Assembly: GCF_030268965.1 (NCBI RefSeq)
Contig: NZ_BSSE01000001.1
Coordinates: 321,796-385,795 of the forward strand
Direction: 5' to 3'
Length of the DNA: 64,000 nucleotides
DNA from: Microtetraspora sp. NBRC 16547
Lineage (GTDB): Bacteria; Actinomycetota; Actinomycetes; Streptosporangiales; Streptosporangiaceae
Made by a program: the position numbers and the translations under genes. Positions 8,503 to 17,580 of this stretch are shown here, piece by piece. Positions within the stretch are counted from its first letter, which is position 1. Every line of letters starts with the position of its first letter. The notes below the pieces were generated by a model. That model saw only the letters and a program-made list of their open reading frames with translations, was not told the origin of the DNA and did not search any database.

Positions 8503-8679
8503 CGCTCACCGCTCGGGCTCACGGTCGCTACGCTCCCTGCGCCGCTCACCGCACGGGCTCACGGTCGCATTCGCGTGCTCGCTCGCTACGCTCCCTGCGC
8601 CGCTCACCGCTCGGGCTCACGGTCGCATTCGCGTGCTCGCTCGCTACGCTCCCTGCGCCGCTCACCGCTCGTCGATCGG
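8503..8679. repeat. 58-bp tandem repeat at the gltA 3' end
   Basis: Copies begin at 8503 (18 bp deleted), 8543, 8601 and 8659 (partial), each opening with CGCTCACCGC. The spacing of the last three is exactly 58 bp and copies are almost identical. The final partial copy contains the citrate synthase stop codon. There are no unique spacers, so it is not a CRISPR array. Confidence 0.92.
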
Positions 8680-9783
8680 CGTCCACTTCTGGTCGCGCTC
8701 TCCGATGTACTCGCTGTCCGGGCGGATCAGGCGATTGTCGGCGTGCTGCTCGATCACGTGCGCGGTCCACCCGGACATCCGGCTGACCGAGAACACCGGG
8801 GTGAACAGGTCCGTCGGGATGCCGAGGTAGTGGTAGACCGTCGCGGCGTAGAAGTCCACGTTCGGATACAGGCCCTTCTCCGCGAAGACGACCTCCTCCA
8901 TCTCCTTGGACATCCGGTAGAACGTGTCGTCGCCCGACGCCTCGCCCAACTCCCGCGACATCTTCCGCAGGTGCGTCGCCCGCGGATCCTCGGTCTTGTA
9001 GACCCGGTGCCCGAAGCCCATGATCTTCTCGCCCGCCGCGAGCCTGTCCCGCACCGCCTGCGCGACCCCCGCGGGGTCGATCGCTTCCAGCGTACGCATG
9101 ACCTGCTCGTTCGCGCCTCCGTGCAACGGGCCCTTCAGCGTGCCGATGGCCGCGACGATGGCCGAGTGCATGTCGGACAGAGTCGCGGCGCAGACGCGGG
9201 CGGCGAACGTGGAGGCGTTCATCGTGTGGTCGGCGTGCAGCACCAGGCACGTGTCGAAGATCTCGACCTCGCGCTGCGACGGCATCCTCCCGGTGATCTG
9301 CAGCAGGAAGTTCGCCGCGATGCTCAGCTCGGGATCCGGATCGGGAATCGAGGCGCCGGTGCGCGCGGCATGATAACGGGCGACCAGGATGGGCTGCTGC
9401 GCCGTGAGCCGCGCCGCCTTGCGCAGGTTGGCGTCCGCGGCGTTGGAATCCTTGTCCGGGTCGTCGGCGCCGGCGAGGGAGACGAGACTGCGCAGCGCCT
9501 CCATGGGCGCCTGTTTCCCGGCGATCTCCGGGATGTTGCTCTCGACCAGCCCCCCGAGGCCACGTCCTCGGACCAGCTCCGCCCTGTACGCGGCCAACTG
9601 ACCGCGCGTCGGCAACGAGCCGTGCTGGAGGAGATGCGCGATCTCTTCGAAGGTGGTGCGGCCGGCCAGATCGTGGATGTCGTAGCCGCGATAGAAAAGC
9701 CGGCCGGCTTTCCCGTCGATGTCGCTGAGCGCTGTGGACGCGGCGACGACATCGGCGAGGCCTTTGGTGGGCTTGTCCGCCAT
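8662..9783 (-). CDS. gltA: Citrate synthase
   Basis: Condenses oxaloacetate and acetyl-CoA to citrate. The 373-aa sequence has the family motifs PLHGGANEQ and GFGHRVYK (active-site histidines) and a conserved acidic residue further on (VDFYAATVYH). This short dimeric form is typical of Gram-positives; methylcitrate synthases are close relatives, so 2-methylcitrate activity cannot be excluded. Start ATG 9783. The stop codon lies in the tandem-repeat tract, suggesting the 3' end has been remodelled. Confidence 0.92.
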   Translation of the reverse strand: MADKPTKGLADVVAASTALSDIDGKAGRLFYRGYDIHDLAGRTTFEEIAHLLQHGSLPTRGQLAAYRAELVRGRGLGGLVESNIPEIAGKQAPMEALRSLVSLAGADDPDKDSNAADANLRKAARLTAQQPILVARYHAARTGASIPDPDPELSIAANFLLQITGRMPSQREVEIFDTCLVLHADHTMNASTFAARVCAATLSDMHSAIVAAIGTLKGPLHGGANEQVMRTLEAIDPAGVAQAVRDRLAAGEKIMGFGHRVYKTEDPRATHLRKMSRELGEASGDDTFYRMSKEMEEVVFAEKGLYPNVDFYAATVYHYLGIPTDLFTPVFSVSRMSGWTAHVIEQHADNRLIRPDSEYIGERDQKWTPIDER

Positions 9784-9871
9784 GAGTGTTTCCTCCGCTT
9801 ATCTTCGCCCGAAGTCTACCCGCGAGCAGGCAAAGCGCCTCCTAGAGGTCCAGACCAATTTCAAGCGAGAT

Positions 9872-9891
9872 TCTCCTTGCCGCAAAGGAGA
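9872..9891. promoter_or_regulatory. Inverted repeat between gltA and the FHA gene
   Basis: TCTCCTT, loop GCCGCA, AAGGAGA form a perfect 7-bp inverted repeat in the divergent intergenic space. It could be an operator or a leader hairpin. Confidence 0.35.
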
Positions 9892-9964
9892 TTCCCGATC
9901 CCCACGTCTGGGTAAGCCGGATCTGTAGCGAAAGTAACGGCGGGCTACCTGGGGAGGAACTGCC

Positions 9965-10612
9965 GTGGAGGGGCCGTTCATTCGGATCGAGGACAGCGGT
10001 GAGGTCATAGCGCTGCGCCCCGAGATCACAACGATCGGTCGGGGCAGGGGCGTCGACGTCCGGCTGACGGATCCGAGCGTGTCTCGGCTGCACGCCGAAT
10101 TCGTCCGGCGCGGGCCCTACCTGTACGTCGTTGATCTGGGCCTGTCCCGCAACGGCACGCGGGTGAACGGCAGGCCGATCGCCCGGAGGGTCCTCGACGA
10201 CGGCGACGTGGTCTCCTTCGGCGCCGCCAGGGCTCGGGTCGGCGGCATCCCCCGCGAGGACTTCACCCCCGAGGTCGAGCTGCGCCGGGCCGCGGCGCCC
10301 GAGCTGACCCGCCGCGAGGTCGACGTGCTGACCTCGCTGTGCCGGCCCGCGCTGTCGGACGAGGCGTTCGTCGCCCCGGCGACCGCGCGGGAGATCGCGG
10401 ACGACCTCGTCGTGACGGAGGCCGCGGTCAAGCAGCACCTGCTGCGGCTCTACCAGAAGTTCCGCATCCCCGAGGGGACCAACCGGCGCACCCGGCTCGC
10501 CAACGAGGTCGTGGCGCTCGGCCTGGTGCGGCCGACCCCGGTGATCCCCACGCAGCGGGCCACCAACGCGGGGCAGCACACCCCCACGACGTCGAGCCGC
10601 CGCGCCAGCTGA
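9965..10612 (+). CDS. FHA domain protein with C-terminal LuxR-like helix-turn-helix
   Basis: A 215-aa cytoplasmic protein. Residues ~15-90 are a forkhead-associated domain (IGRGRGVDVRL, SVSRLHAEF, NGTRVNG), which binds phosphothreonine. Residues ~105-195 resemble a GerE/LuxR helix-turn-helix (LTRREVDVL, then AVKQHLLRLYQKF). GTG 9965 has GGAGG 5-9 nt upstream. The architecture implies a transcription factor controlled by Ser/Thr phosphorylation; the membrane kinase at 4426-6612 is one possible partner, but that is only inference. A Ser/Thr-rich tail follows. Confidence 0.85.
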   Translation: MEGPFIRIEDSGEVIALRPEITTIGRGRGVDVRLTDPSVSRLHAEFVRRGPYLYVVDLGLSRNGTRVNGRPIARRVLDDGDVVSFGAARARVGGIPREDFTPEVELRRAAAPELTRREVDVLTSLCRPALSDEAFVAPATAREIADDLVVTEAAVKQHLLRLYQKFRIPEGTNRRTRLANEVVALGLVRPTPVIPTQRATNAGQHTPTTSSRRAS

Positions 10613-10624
10613 CCGGCCACGCTC

Positions 10625-10640
10625 ACACGCCGGTGCGTGT
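10625..10640. terminator. Possible bidirectional terminator
   Basis: ACACGC, loop CGGT, GCGTGT lies between the converging FHA and LPG-synthase-like genes and is followed by TTCTC on the plus strand. The stem is short. Confidence 0.4.
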
Positions 10641-10642
10641 TC

Positions 10643-12481
10643 TCAGCCGTCAGCATGCGTCCCCGTGCCGGGCACCGCCTGGCCGGTGGCCGCCTCCTGT
10701 GGCCGGGGCGTGCGCCACTTCGGCCATGCTCGCTGGGCCCGCTGGCCCTTCCGGAACGGCAGACCGGGTAGGTCCATGGTGAAGAACGCCTCCGCCTGGA
10801 GCGCGGAGACCCCGATGCGCGGCAGGTCCCGCGTGTGCGGATACACCAGGAACCTCGGTTCCCAGAACGGCCGGAACTTGGCGTTGAACTTGTACAGCGA
10901 CTCGATCTGGAACCAGCGGGAGAGGAACACGAGGAGACCGCGCCACGCGCGGAGCACCGGGCCGGCGCCGAGGCGCTCACCTCTGGCCAGCGCCGAACGG
11001 AACATGGCGAAGTTCAGCGACACCCTGGTCACGCCCAGCTCCGGCGCCGCCTGCAGCGCCTTCACGATGAGCAGCTCGTTGAGCCCGGGGTCGGCCTGGC
11101 GGTCCCGGCGCATCAGATCGAGGGACATGCCGTCCCGGCCCCACGGCACGAAGTGCAGGATCGCGCGGATGTCCCCGCCGGGCGGGTCGGTCCTCTCCTC
11201 GCTCTCCTTGTGCGCCGTCACCACGATGCAGTCGTCGTCCGCCGGGCCGCCGAACCGGCCGAGTGCCATGGAGAAGCCGCGCTCAGTCTCGGTGCCGCGC
11301 CAGAAGTCCGCGGCGTCGCGGATCTGCGCCTTCTCCACCTCGGTGAGGTCTCCCACCCGCCGGACCAGACAGGTGTAGCCGAGTCGCTCGACGCGGTTGA
11401 CCATCTGCCGGACGTTGCGCATGGCCCGGCCTTCCAGTGTGAAGTCGGCGACCTCGACGATGGCCTCGTCGCCCAGCTCCAGGGCGTCCAGGCCGCCGCT
11501 CCTGGTCCACACCTCACCCCCGAGCTCGCTGCACCCGATGACCGACGGAACCCAGGCATGCCGCCTGGCCTCCTCCAGGAAGCAGCTGATCGCGCCCGGC
11601 CATGCCTCGACGTCGCCGATCGGGTCGCCACTGGCCAGCATCACCCCCGCCACGACGCGGTAGGCGATCGCGGCCTTACCGCTTCGGGAGAAGATCACGC
11701 TCTTGTCGCGTCGCAACGCGAAGTAACCCAGCGAGTCCTGCCTGCCGTATCGGTCGAGCAGGGCGCGCAGCCGCTCCTCGTCCGCGCCGCTGAGCGCGGC
11801 GACGGGTCGCTCCGGCCGGAGCGCGAGGTAGATCGTCGTGATCGCGGTGAGCGCGCCGAGCCCGGCGAGTGAGTAGTACACCAGGTCGGAGACGCGGTCG
11901 GAGGAGTACTGCAGGGGCCCTTCCATGCCGAGCAGGCCGAGGACCACGTGCTCCATCTGGTCGCTCAGCGTGGGCCGGCCGATGACCGTACGGGTTTGCA
12001 AGGCGACGAAAATCCAGCCGATGGCGAGGTCGAAGGCTCCGAGAACGAGGAAGTTCCACAGCGCCCGCCACCGCGACCGCGGATCCGAGAGCGCGTAGAA
12101 CTCGCGCCGGTTGACCAGCAGCACCGCGCAGAAAATCAGGCTCACGGTCGCGGCGATCGGATGACGCGAGCGCAGGCCCTCGATGGCCGCGCCGACCAGC
12201 AGGAGCAGCACCACAGCCCGCCAGGCGCGCTTTTTGCGCCGCCGGAGGGCATGCGCCACCATGATCATCATGATGCCGACGAGCAGCGTCGCCGCCTGGG
12301 CCAGCGTGGTGACGCTTCCCGGAAGGACACTGGCCATCTCGTTGAACCGGCTCGCCCGGACATGCGGCACGATCGCCTTGACGATGTTCAGGATGCCGAT
12401 CACCAGCGCGGCGTACCCCGCCGCCGCGGGCACCCACGGCCGCGAGACCCCGCCGCGCAGAAGGCTCATCCGAGTGCTCAC
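10643..12481 (-). CDS. Phosphatidylglycerol lysyltransferase-like membrane protein (DUF2156)
   Basis: A 612-aa protein with about six N-terminal membrane helices (to ~residue 240) and a C-terminal DUF2156/LPG_synthase catalytic domain. This is the MprF layout, in which aminoacyl-tRNA is used to aminoacylate phosphatidylglycerol, lowering membrane negative charge and raising resistance to cationic peptides. It lacks the fused lysyl-tRNA synthetase of mycobacterial LysX. GTG 12481 has no Shine-Dalgarno; TATCGT 8 nt upstream suggests a leaderless transcript. The transferred amino acid cannot be read from the sequence. Confidence 0.85.
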   Translation of the reverse strand: MSTRMSLLRGGVSRPWVPAAAGYAALVIGILNIVKAIVPHVRASRFNEMASVLPGSVTTLAQAATLLVGIMMIMVAHALRRRKKRAWRAVVLLLLVGAAIEGLRSRHPIAATVSLIFCAVLLVNRREFYALSDPRSRWRALWNFLVLGAFDLAIGWIFVALQTRTVIGRPTLSDQMEHVVLGLLGMEGPLQYSSDRVSDLVYYSLAGLGALTAITTIYLALRPERPVAALSGADEERLRALLDRYGRQDSLGYFALRRDKSVIFSRSGKAAIAYRVVAGVMLASGDPIGDVEAWPGAISCFLEEARRHAWVPSVIGCSELGGEVWTRSGGLDALELGDEAIVEVADFTLEGRAMRNVRQMVNRVERLGYTCLVRRVGDLTEVEKAQIRDAADFWRGTETERGFSMALGRFGGPADDDCIVVTAHKESEERTDPPGGDIRAILHFVPWGRDGMSLDLMRRDRQADPGLNELLIVKALQAAPELGVTRVSLNFAMFRSALARGERLGAGPVLRAWRGLLVFLSRWFQIESLYKFNAKFRPFWEPRFLVYPHTRDLPRIGVSALQAEAFFTMDLPGLPFRKGQRAQRAWPKWRTPRPQEAATGQAVPGTGTHADG

Positions 12482-12682
12482 GGGAGGACACGATAAGTCG
12501 GCAATCGAGGTACGGCAGGGCTAACTCCATCCTTACCCGTCGTGAGTACCTTTGGCGATGATGGCCGCACGCCCACGGACTGTCGGGCACCATGACAACT
12601 TGAGATAGCGCAGGTCACGCCGGAGGATTTTCCCACCTTTCGGCCGCATATCACCCGCATCCGGGACGGCAGGGGGGACCGT

Positions 12683-13807
12683 TTGGAACTGACATCGATC
12701 ACGCTCCAGATGCTGGTCGCGGCACTCGCCGTCGGCGCACTGGTCGCGACGGTGTGGCTGTGGCCACGGTTGAGCGGCCCGAGCTGGCGCTCGGTCGCCG
12801 GCCGGATCGGCGTCCTGATCGGTGACCAGCTCCTCATGCTGGCCGCACTCGGGCTGGCGCTCAACTCGTACTTCGCGTTCTACTCCTCCTGGAGCGACCT
12901 GCTCGGCACGGACACCTCGACGGCGCCCATCGTCCCCGCCACCGCGGAGGGCGCGAGCCTCGTCCAGATCACCGGCAGCACGCCGGTGCTGGTGCCGCAC
13001 CCCGGCGCGGGCCACTCGGGCGGGCGCCTGGAGCAGGTGGTCATCTCAGGCCCGCGGACCGGACTGAGCGCTCCGGCGTACGTCTACCTGCCACCGCAGT
13101 ACTTCCAGAAGAAGTTCACCACCGCCCGCTTCCCGGTGATCGTCGCCCTGACCGGATATCCGGGCGACGCCAAGAACCTGGTCACGCGGATGAACCTGCC
13201 GGAGCGCGCCGCGACCCTGATCAGCTCGCACCAGATGCGCCCGACGATCATGGTGCTCATGCGGCCCACCGTCGCGCCGCCGCGTGACACCGAGTGTGTG
13301 GACGTCCCCGGAGGGCCCCAGGCGGAGACCTTCCTCAGCGAGGATCTGCGGCATGCCATCGCCGCCACCTTCAGGGTCGGCACGGACGCCCAGAGCTGGG
13401 GCGTACTCGGGGGGTCGACCGGCGGCTACTGCGCGCTGAAGCTGACCATGCGGCACCCGACGGTGTTCTCCGCCGCGGTTTCCCTGTCGGGCTACTATCA
13501 CGCCCTGGTCGACGTCACCACGGGCGATCTGTTCGGCGGGAACACCCGGCTGCGGGACGAGCACGACCTGATGTGGCGCCTCGCCCACCTGCCCGCCCCG
13601 CCGGTCTCGGTGCTCGTGACGAGCAGCAAGCAGGGCGAGTCGAACTACAAGGCGACCAAGGCCTTCGTCGCCGCGGTGAAACCGCCGATGCAGGCGTCGT
13701 CACTCATCCTGCCGAGCGGCGGCCACAACTTCGCCACCTGGAACCGGGAGCTGCCTCAGGCCCTGCCCTGGCTCGCGCAGCAACTGCACGACCCAGGGCA
13801 GGCCTGA
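12683..13807 (+). CDS. Membrane-anchored alpha/beta-hydrolase esterase (PF00756, antigen 85-like fold)
   Basis: A 374-aa protein with two N-terminal hydrophobic segments (about 5-25 and 42-62) and an extracytoplasmic esterase domain. The nucleophile elbow GGSTGG and the late GGHNFATW His motif fit the S-formylglutathione hydrolase/antigen 85 esterase family. TTG 12683 is the start, with AGGGGGG upstream. Related proteins act on lipids or mycolates, but no mycolate genes are visible, so substrate is unknown. It converges on folD with a 6-nt gap. Confidence 0.85.
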   Translation: MELTSITLQMLVAALAVGALVATVWLWPRLSGPSWRSVAGRIGVLIGDQLLMLAALGLALNSYFAFYSSWSDLLGTDTSTAPIVPATAEGASLVQITGSTPVLVPHPGAGHSGGRLEQVVISGPRTGLSAPAYVYLPPQYFQKKFTTARFPVIVALTGYPGDAKNLVTRMNLPERAATLISSHQMRPTIMVLMRPTVAPPRDTECVDVPGGPQAETFLSEDLRHAIAATFRVGTDAQSWGVLGGSTGGYCALKLTMRHPTVFSAAVSLSGYYHALVDVTTGDLFGGNTRLRDEHDLMWRLAHLPAPPVSVLVTSSKQGESNYKATKAFVAAVKPPMQASSLILPSGGHNFATWNRELPQALPWLAQQLHDPGQA

Positions 13808-13813
13808 ACCGGC

Positions 13814-14665
13814 TCAGCGGGCCGCGCGCTCGGCCGCCTCGACCACGTTGGTGAGCAGCATCGCGCGGGTCATCGGGCCGACGCCGCCCGGGTTGGGCGC
13901 GACGAACCCGGCGACGTCCCGCACATCGAGCGCGACATCGCCGGCGATCTTGCCGTCCACCCGGGAGACGCCCACGTCCAGCACCGCCGCGCCGGGCTTG
14001 ACCATGTCCGCCGTGATCAGGTTCGGCACGCCGGCCGCGGCCACGATCACGTCCGCCTTGCGGGTGTGCCAGGCGAGGTCCTGCGTGCCGGTGTGGCAGG
14101 TGGTCACCGTGGCGTTCTCCGAGCGGCGGGTCATGAGCAGGCCGAGCGAGCGGCCGACCGTGATGCCGCGCCCGACCACGACGACCTCCGCGCCCTTGAG
14201 CGGCACGCCGTACGCCTGCAGCAGGTGCACGATGCCACGCGGCGTGCACGGCAGCGGGGCGTCGACCATGTGGACGAGACGGCCGAGGTTGACCGGGTGC
14301 AGGCCGTCGGCGTCCTTGGCCGGGTCCATCCGCTCCAGCAGCGCCATCGTGTCGAGGTGGCGCGGCAGGGGCAGCTGCACGATGTAGCCGGTGCACTCCG
14401 CGGACGCGTTGAGCTCGTCGATCGCGGCCTCGACCTCGGCCTGGGTCGCCGTCTCGGGAAGGTCCACGCGGATCGAGGCGATGCCGACCTCGGCGCAGTC
14501 CCGGTGCTTGCCCGCGACATAGATCTGGCTGCCGGGGTCGTCGCCGACGAGGATCGTGCCCAGCCCGGGCCTGATCCCCTTGGCGGCCAGCGCCGACACG
14601 CGCTCGGTGAGATCGGCCTTGATCTTCGCGGCGGTCGCCTTGCCGTCCAGAATCTGCGCGCTCAT
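13814..14665 (-). CDS. folD: Bifunctional methylenetetrahydrofolate dehydrogenase/cyclohydrolase
   Basis: Interconverts 5,10-methylene- and 10-formyl-tetrahydrofolate, supplying formyl groups to PurN and PurH encoded just upstream. The 283-aa sequence has the catalytic YVAGK lysine motif, GYIVQLPLP, and the NADP-loop [11 protein letters not shown] 14665 follows TTAGGAG. It is the last gene of the purN-purH-folD set, 59 nt after purH. Confidence 0.96.
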   Translation of the reverse strand: MSAQILDGKATAAKIKADLTERVSALAAKGIRPGLGTILVGDDPGSQIYVAGKHRDCAEVGIASIRVDLPETATQAEVEAAIDELNASAECTGYIVQLPLPRHLDTMALLERMDPAKDADGLHPVNLGRLVHMVDAPLPCTPRGIVHLLQAYGVPLKGAEVVVVGRGITVGRSLGLLMTRRSENATVTTCHTGTQDLAWHTRKADVIVAAAGVPNLITADMVKPGAAVLDVGVSRVDGKIAGDVALDVRDVAGFVAPNPGGVGPMTRAMLLTNVVEAAERAAR

Positions 14666-14675
14666 TGGTCTCCTA

Positions 14676-14725
14676 ACCGTGCCGATTTACCGTGCCGATT
14701 TGCCGTCTTGATCGACCGTGCCGAT
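14676..14725. repeat. 13-bp tandem repeat at the purH 3' end
   Basis: ACCGTGCCGATTT occurs at 14676-14688 and 14689-14701, with a third partial copy ACCGTGCCGAT at 14715-14725 touching the purH stop codon. It fills most of the purH-folD gap. Confidence 0.85.
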
Positions 14726-16266
14726 CAGTGGAAGAAGTGCCGGGTACCGGTGAAGTAGAGGCTGATCCCGGCCGCCTCCGCGGCGGCGATGACCTCCTCG
14801 TCCCGGATCGAGCCGCCCGGCTCGACGATCGCCTTCACCCCCGCCTCCGCCAGCACCTGGAGGCCGTCGGCGAACGGGAAGAACGCGTCGGACGCGCCGA
14901 CCGATCCCGCCGCGCGCTCACCGGCGCGGGACACCGCGAGGCGGGCCGAGTCGACCCGGTTGACCTGGCCCATGCCGACGCCCACAGTGGCCCCGTCCGC
15001 GGCCAGCAGGATCGCGTTGGACTTCACCGAACGGCACGCCTTCCAGGCGAAGGCGAGGTCCGCCAGCACCTCATCCGGTACGGCTGTGCCGGCCTTGAGC
15101 TCCCACGTCGCCGGGTCGTCGCCGGGCGCGTCCACCCGGTCCACGGCCTGCACGAGCAGGCCGCCGTCGATCCGGCGGAACTCCGTCGCGTTGTCCGGGC
15201 CGGACGGGCAGGCCAGCAGCCGGATGTTCTTCTTCCCCTTGAGGATGTCGAGCGCCTCGGGAGCGAACGACGGCGCGACCACGACCTCGGTGAAGATCGG
15301 GGCGATCTGCTCGGCGAGCTCCCGCGTGACCTCGCCGTTCACCGCGATCACGCCCCCGTACGCCGAGACGGGGTCGCACGCGTGGGCCTTGCGGTGGGCC
15401 TCGGCGACGTCGGCGCCGATCGCGACACCGCAGGGGTTGGCGTGCTTGATGATCGCCACGCAGGGCTCGGCGAAGTCCCACGCGGCGCGCCACGCCGCAT
15501 CGGCGTCCACGTAGTTGTTGTAGGACATCTCCTTGCCGTGCAGCTGCTCGGCGTTCGCCAGGCCGGCCTCCTGGCCAGAGTAGAGCGCGGCCCCCTGGTG
15601 CGGGTTCTCGCCGTAGCGCAGCGGCGTCTGGAGCTTCCAGGCGGCGCCCATGAAGGACGGCCACTCGCCCTCGGGGGCGTACACGCCCGCGAACCAGGAG
15701 GCCACCGCGACGTCGTAGGCGGCCGTGTGGGCGTACGCCGTGGCGGCGAGCCGCCGCCGCTCGGTGACCGTGAAGCCGCCCTCGGCCACCGCCGCGAGCA
15801 CGCTGTCGTAGGCGCGGGGGTCGACGACGACCGCGACCGTGCCGTGGTTCTTGGCCGCGGCGCGGATCATGGCCGGGCCGCCGATGTCGATCTGCTCGAC
15901 GCAGTCGGCGTCGGACGCGCCGGAGGCGACCGTCTCGGCGAACGGGTAGAGGTTGACCACCGCGAGCTGGAACGGCTCGATCTCCAGCTCGTCGAGCTGC
16001 TTGACGTGCGACGGGTTCGCGCCGTCGGCGAGCAGCCCCGCGTGGACCCTCGGGTGCAGCGTCTTGACCCGGCCGTCCAGGCACTCGGGGAAGCCGGTCA
16101 GCGACTCGACCTTCGTCACGGGCACACCGTAGGACGCGATGGCGGCGGCGGTGCCGCCCGTTGAGACGATCTCGACGCCCGCCGCCTCAAGCCCCCGGGC
16201 CAGCTCTTCGAGCCCGGACTTGTCGTATACCGCGATCAGCGCGCGCCGGATGGCGATGCGGGTCAC
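14725..16266 (-). CDS. purH: Bifunctional AICAR transformylase/IMP cyclohydrolase
   Basis: Catalyses the last two steps of IMP synthesis. The 513-aa protein has the N-terminal MGS-like cyclohydrolase domain ([10 protein letters not shown]) and the C-terminal transformylase domain with [15 protein letters not shown] and [10 protein letters not shown]. Length is normal. It is preceded by purN (66-nt gap) and followed by folD, which provides its formyl donor. Start ATG 16266. Confidence 0.97.
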   Translation of the reverse strand: MTRIAIRRALIAVYDKSGLEELARGLEAAGVEIVSTGGTAAAIASYGVPVTKVESLTGFPECLDGRVKTLHPRVHAGLLADGANPSHVKQLDELEIEPFQLAVVNLYPFAETVASGASDADCVEQIDIGGPAMIRAAAKNHGTVAVVVDPRAYDSVLAAVAEGGFTVTERRRLAATAYAHTAAYDVAVASWFAGVYAPEGEWPSFMGAAWKLQTPLRYGENPHQGAALYSGQEAGLANAEQLHGKEMSYNNYVDADAAWRAAWDFAEPCVAIIKHANPCGVAIGADVAEAHRKAHACDPVSAYGGVIAVNGEVTRELAEQIAPIFTEVVVAPSFAPEALDILKGKKNIRLLACPSGPDNATEFRRIDGGLLVQAVDRVDAPGDDPATWELKAGTAVPDEVLADLAFAWKACRSVKSNAILLAADGATVGVGMGQVNRVDSARLAVSRAGERAAGSVGASDAFFPFADGLQVLAEAGVKAIVEPGGSIRDEEVIAAAEAAGISLYFTGTRHFFH

Positions 16267-16332
16267 TTCGTGATCCTCTCTGTTCCGTTTTCGCCCAGCT
16301 CATCCGCTGGGTCGTCGTGCCCGGGAACCGGG

Positions 16333-16965
16333 TCAGGCACTCCCCAGGCGTACCCGCCGGCCGGAGACCGTCCAGCCTTCGCGTGCCATGCGCCCGACGA
16401 TCTCGACGAGCAGCCTGCGCTCAACGGTCTTGATCCGCTCGTGCAGCGTCTCCTCGTCGTCACCCTCGCGCACGGCCACCGCCTCCTGCGCGATCACCGG
16501 CCCGGTGTCGACCCCGGAGTCGACCAGGTGGACCGTGCAGCCGGTGACCCGGACGCCGTACGCCAGGGCGTCCCGAACGGCGTGGGCACCGGGGAAGGCG
16601 GGCAGCAGCGCCGGATGCGTGTTGACCACCGGGAAGGAGCCGAGGACGCGATGGCCGAGGATCTTCATGAAGCCGGCGGACACCACGAGGTCCGGATTGT
16701 ACGCGGCGATCTTCCCGGCGAGCGCCTCGTCCCACTCGTCACGCGTGGCATGGTCGGCCACCCGCTCGACGAAAACGGGGATCCCGGCGCGCTCGGCCCG
16801 GGCCAGTCCCTCGATGCCGTCGCGGTCCGCGCCGACCGCGACGATCGCAGCGCCGAACGACGAGGCCGACACGGCGTCGAGAAGGGCTTGTAGGTTGGTC
16901 CCGGATCCGGAGACGAGAACCACGAGCCGGGCGGCCTCTGCTGGATGATGAGGTCCGGATGGCAC
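16333..16965 (-). CDS. purN: Phosphoribosylglycinamide formyltransferase
   Basis: Transfers formyl from 10-formyl-THF to GAR in purine synthesis. The 210-aa protein shows VLVSGSGTNLQALLDAV at the N-terminus and the catalytic Asn/His in NTHPALLPAFPG with the later Asp in DSGVDTGPVI. First gene of the purN-purH-folD unit. A GAGGGCG/CGCCCTC hairpin (16996-17018) lies in its leader. An alternative later start is possible, since the first ~12 residues are not conserved in type. Confidence 0.95.
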   Translation of the reverse strand: MPSGPHHPAEAARLVVLVSGSGTNLQALLDAVSASSFGAAIVAVGADRDGIEGLARAERAGIPVFVERVADHATRDEWDEALAGKIAAYNPDLVVSAGFMKILGHRVLGSFPVVNTHPALLPAFPGAHAVRDALAYGVRVTGCTVHLVDSGVDTGPVIAQEAVAVREGDDEETLHERIKTVERRLLVEIVGRMAREGWTVSGRRVRLGSA

Positions 16966-16995
16966 CGGGCGGACTCCTTCGGGAAGGCTGGTGAG

Positions 16996-17018
16996 GAGGG
17001 CGCAGGCAGCACGCCCTC
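16996..17018 (-). promoter_or_regulatory. Hairpin in the purN leader
   Basis: Arms GAGGGCG and CGCCCTC separated by 9 nt, about 30 nt before the purN start; GATAAC further upstream on the minus strand could be a -10. It resembles no known purine riboswitch. Confidence 0.35.
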
Positions 17019-17113
17019 GCCGGTAGAAAGGTTATCGGGCTCCGGCCACCGGATTCGAAGGCGGCCCGGCGAAAGCCAGGACGTCGCGCAAGGGAAAAGC
17101 GCGGAAAGCAAAG

Positions 17114-17527
17114 GTGGAGATCGTGACGGCACCACTGCAGACGCCGGCCTCCGAGCTGGGAGGACGCCGGGCGTTGTTGCTCGCCCTCTCGGCGCTGATC
17201 TTCACGTTCATGCTGCCCGCCGCCGGGCTGGCGCTGTCGCTGTTCGGCCTCGTGGTCGCGTTCCGTGACGTCAAGACGCTGAGCCGGACGCGCCGTCCCG
17301 TGGGCGCGGCGGCCGCGGCGCTCGTCGTGTCGGCCGTCTCGTTCATGTTCGGCGGCCTCCTGCTGGCCACCCAGCTCTTCTTCTCCACCGAGCTCAACGC
17401 GTACGTGGAGTGCGGGAAGGGCGCCGGGACCGTCACGGCGGCGCACGACTGCGTGAACGAGTTCAAGAGCGCCGTGGAGCGGCGGCTCGGCGTCGCCTGG
17501 CCGGCGGACCTGCCGTTCCCCAACTAG
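17114..17527 (+). CDS. Small membrane protein, DUF4190-like
   Basis: A 137-aa protein with two or three membrane helices (about residues 20-48 and 62-86) and a short extracytoplasmic tail with two Cys (VECGKG and HDCVNE). The pattern resembles DUF4190 proteins common in actinobacteria, function unknown. GTG 17114 is used; GTG 17123 is equally possible. It is divergent from purN and convergent with the PerM-like gene. Confidence 0.7.
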   Translation: MEIVTAPLQTPASELGGRRALLLALSALIFTFMLPAAGLALSLFGLVVAFRDVKTLSRTRRPVGAAAAALVVSAVSFMFGGLLLATQLFFSTELNAYVECGKGAGTVTAAHDCVNEFKSAVERRLGVAWPADLPFPN

Positions 17528-17580
17528 ACCAGGGTGTACTGAGCAGGCGGGTTGGTGACGCGGAGCCGCACTCGGGGTCG

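Noticed and set aside
8503-8679. Tandem repeats resembling a CRISPR array
   Set aside because: Repeats are directly abutting 58-bp units with no unique spacers and no cas genes nearby.
16945-17113. Possible purine riboswitch upstream of purN
   Set aside because: Only a simple 7-bp hairpin is present; no conserved purine-aptamer core or expected length.
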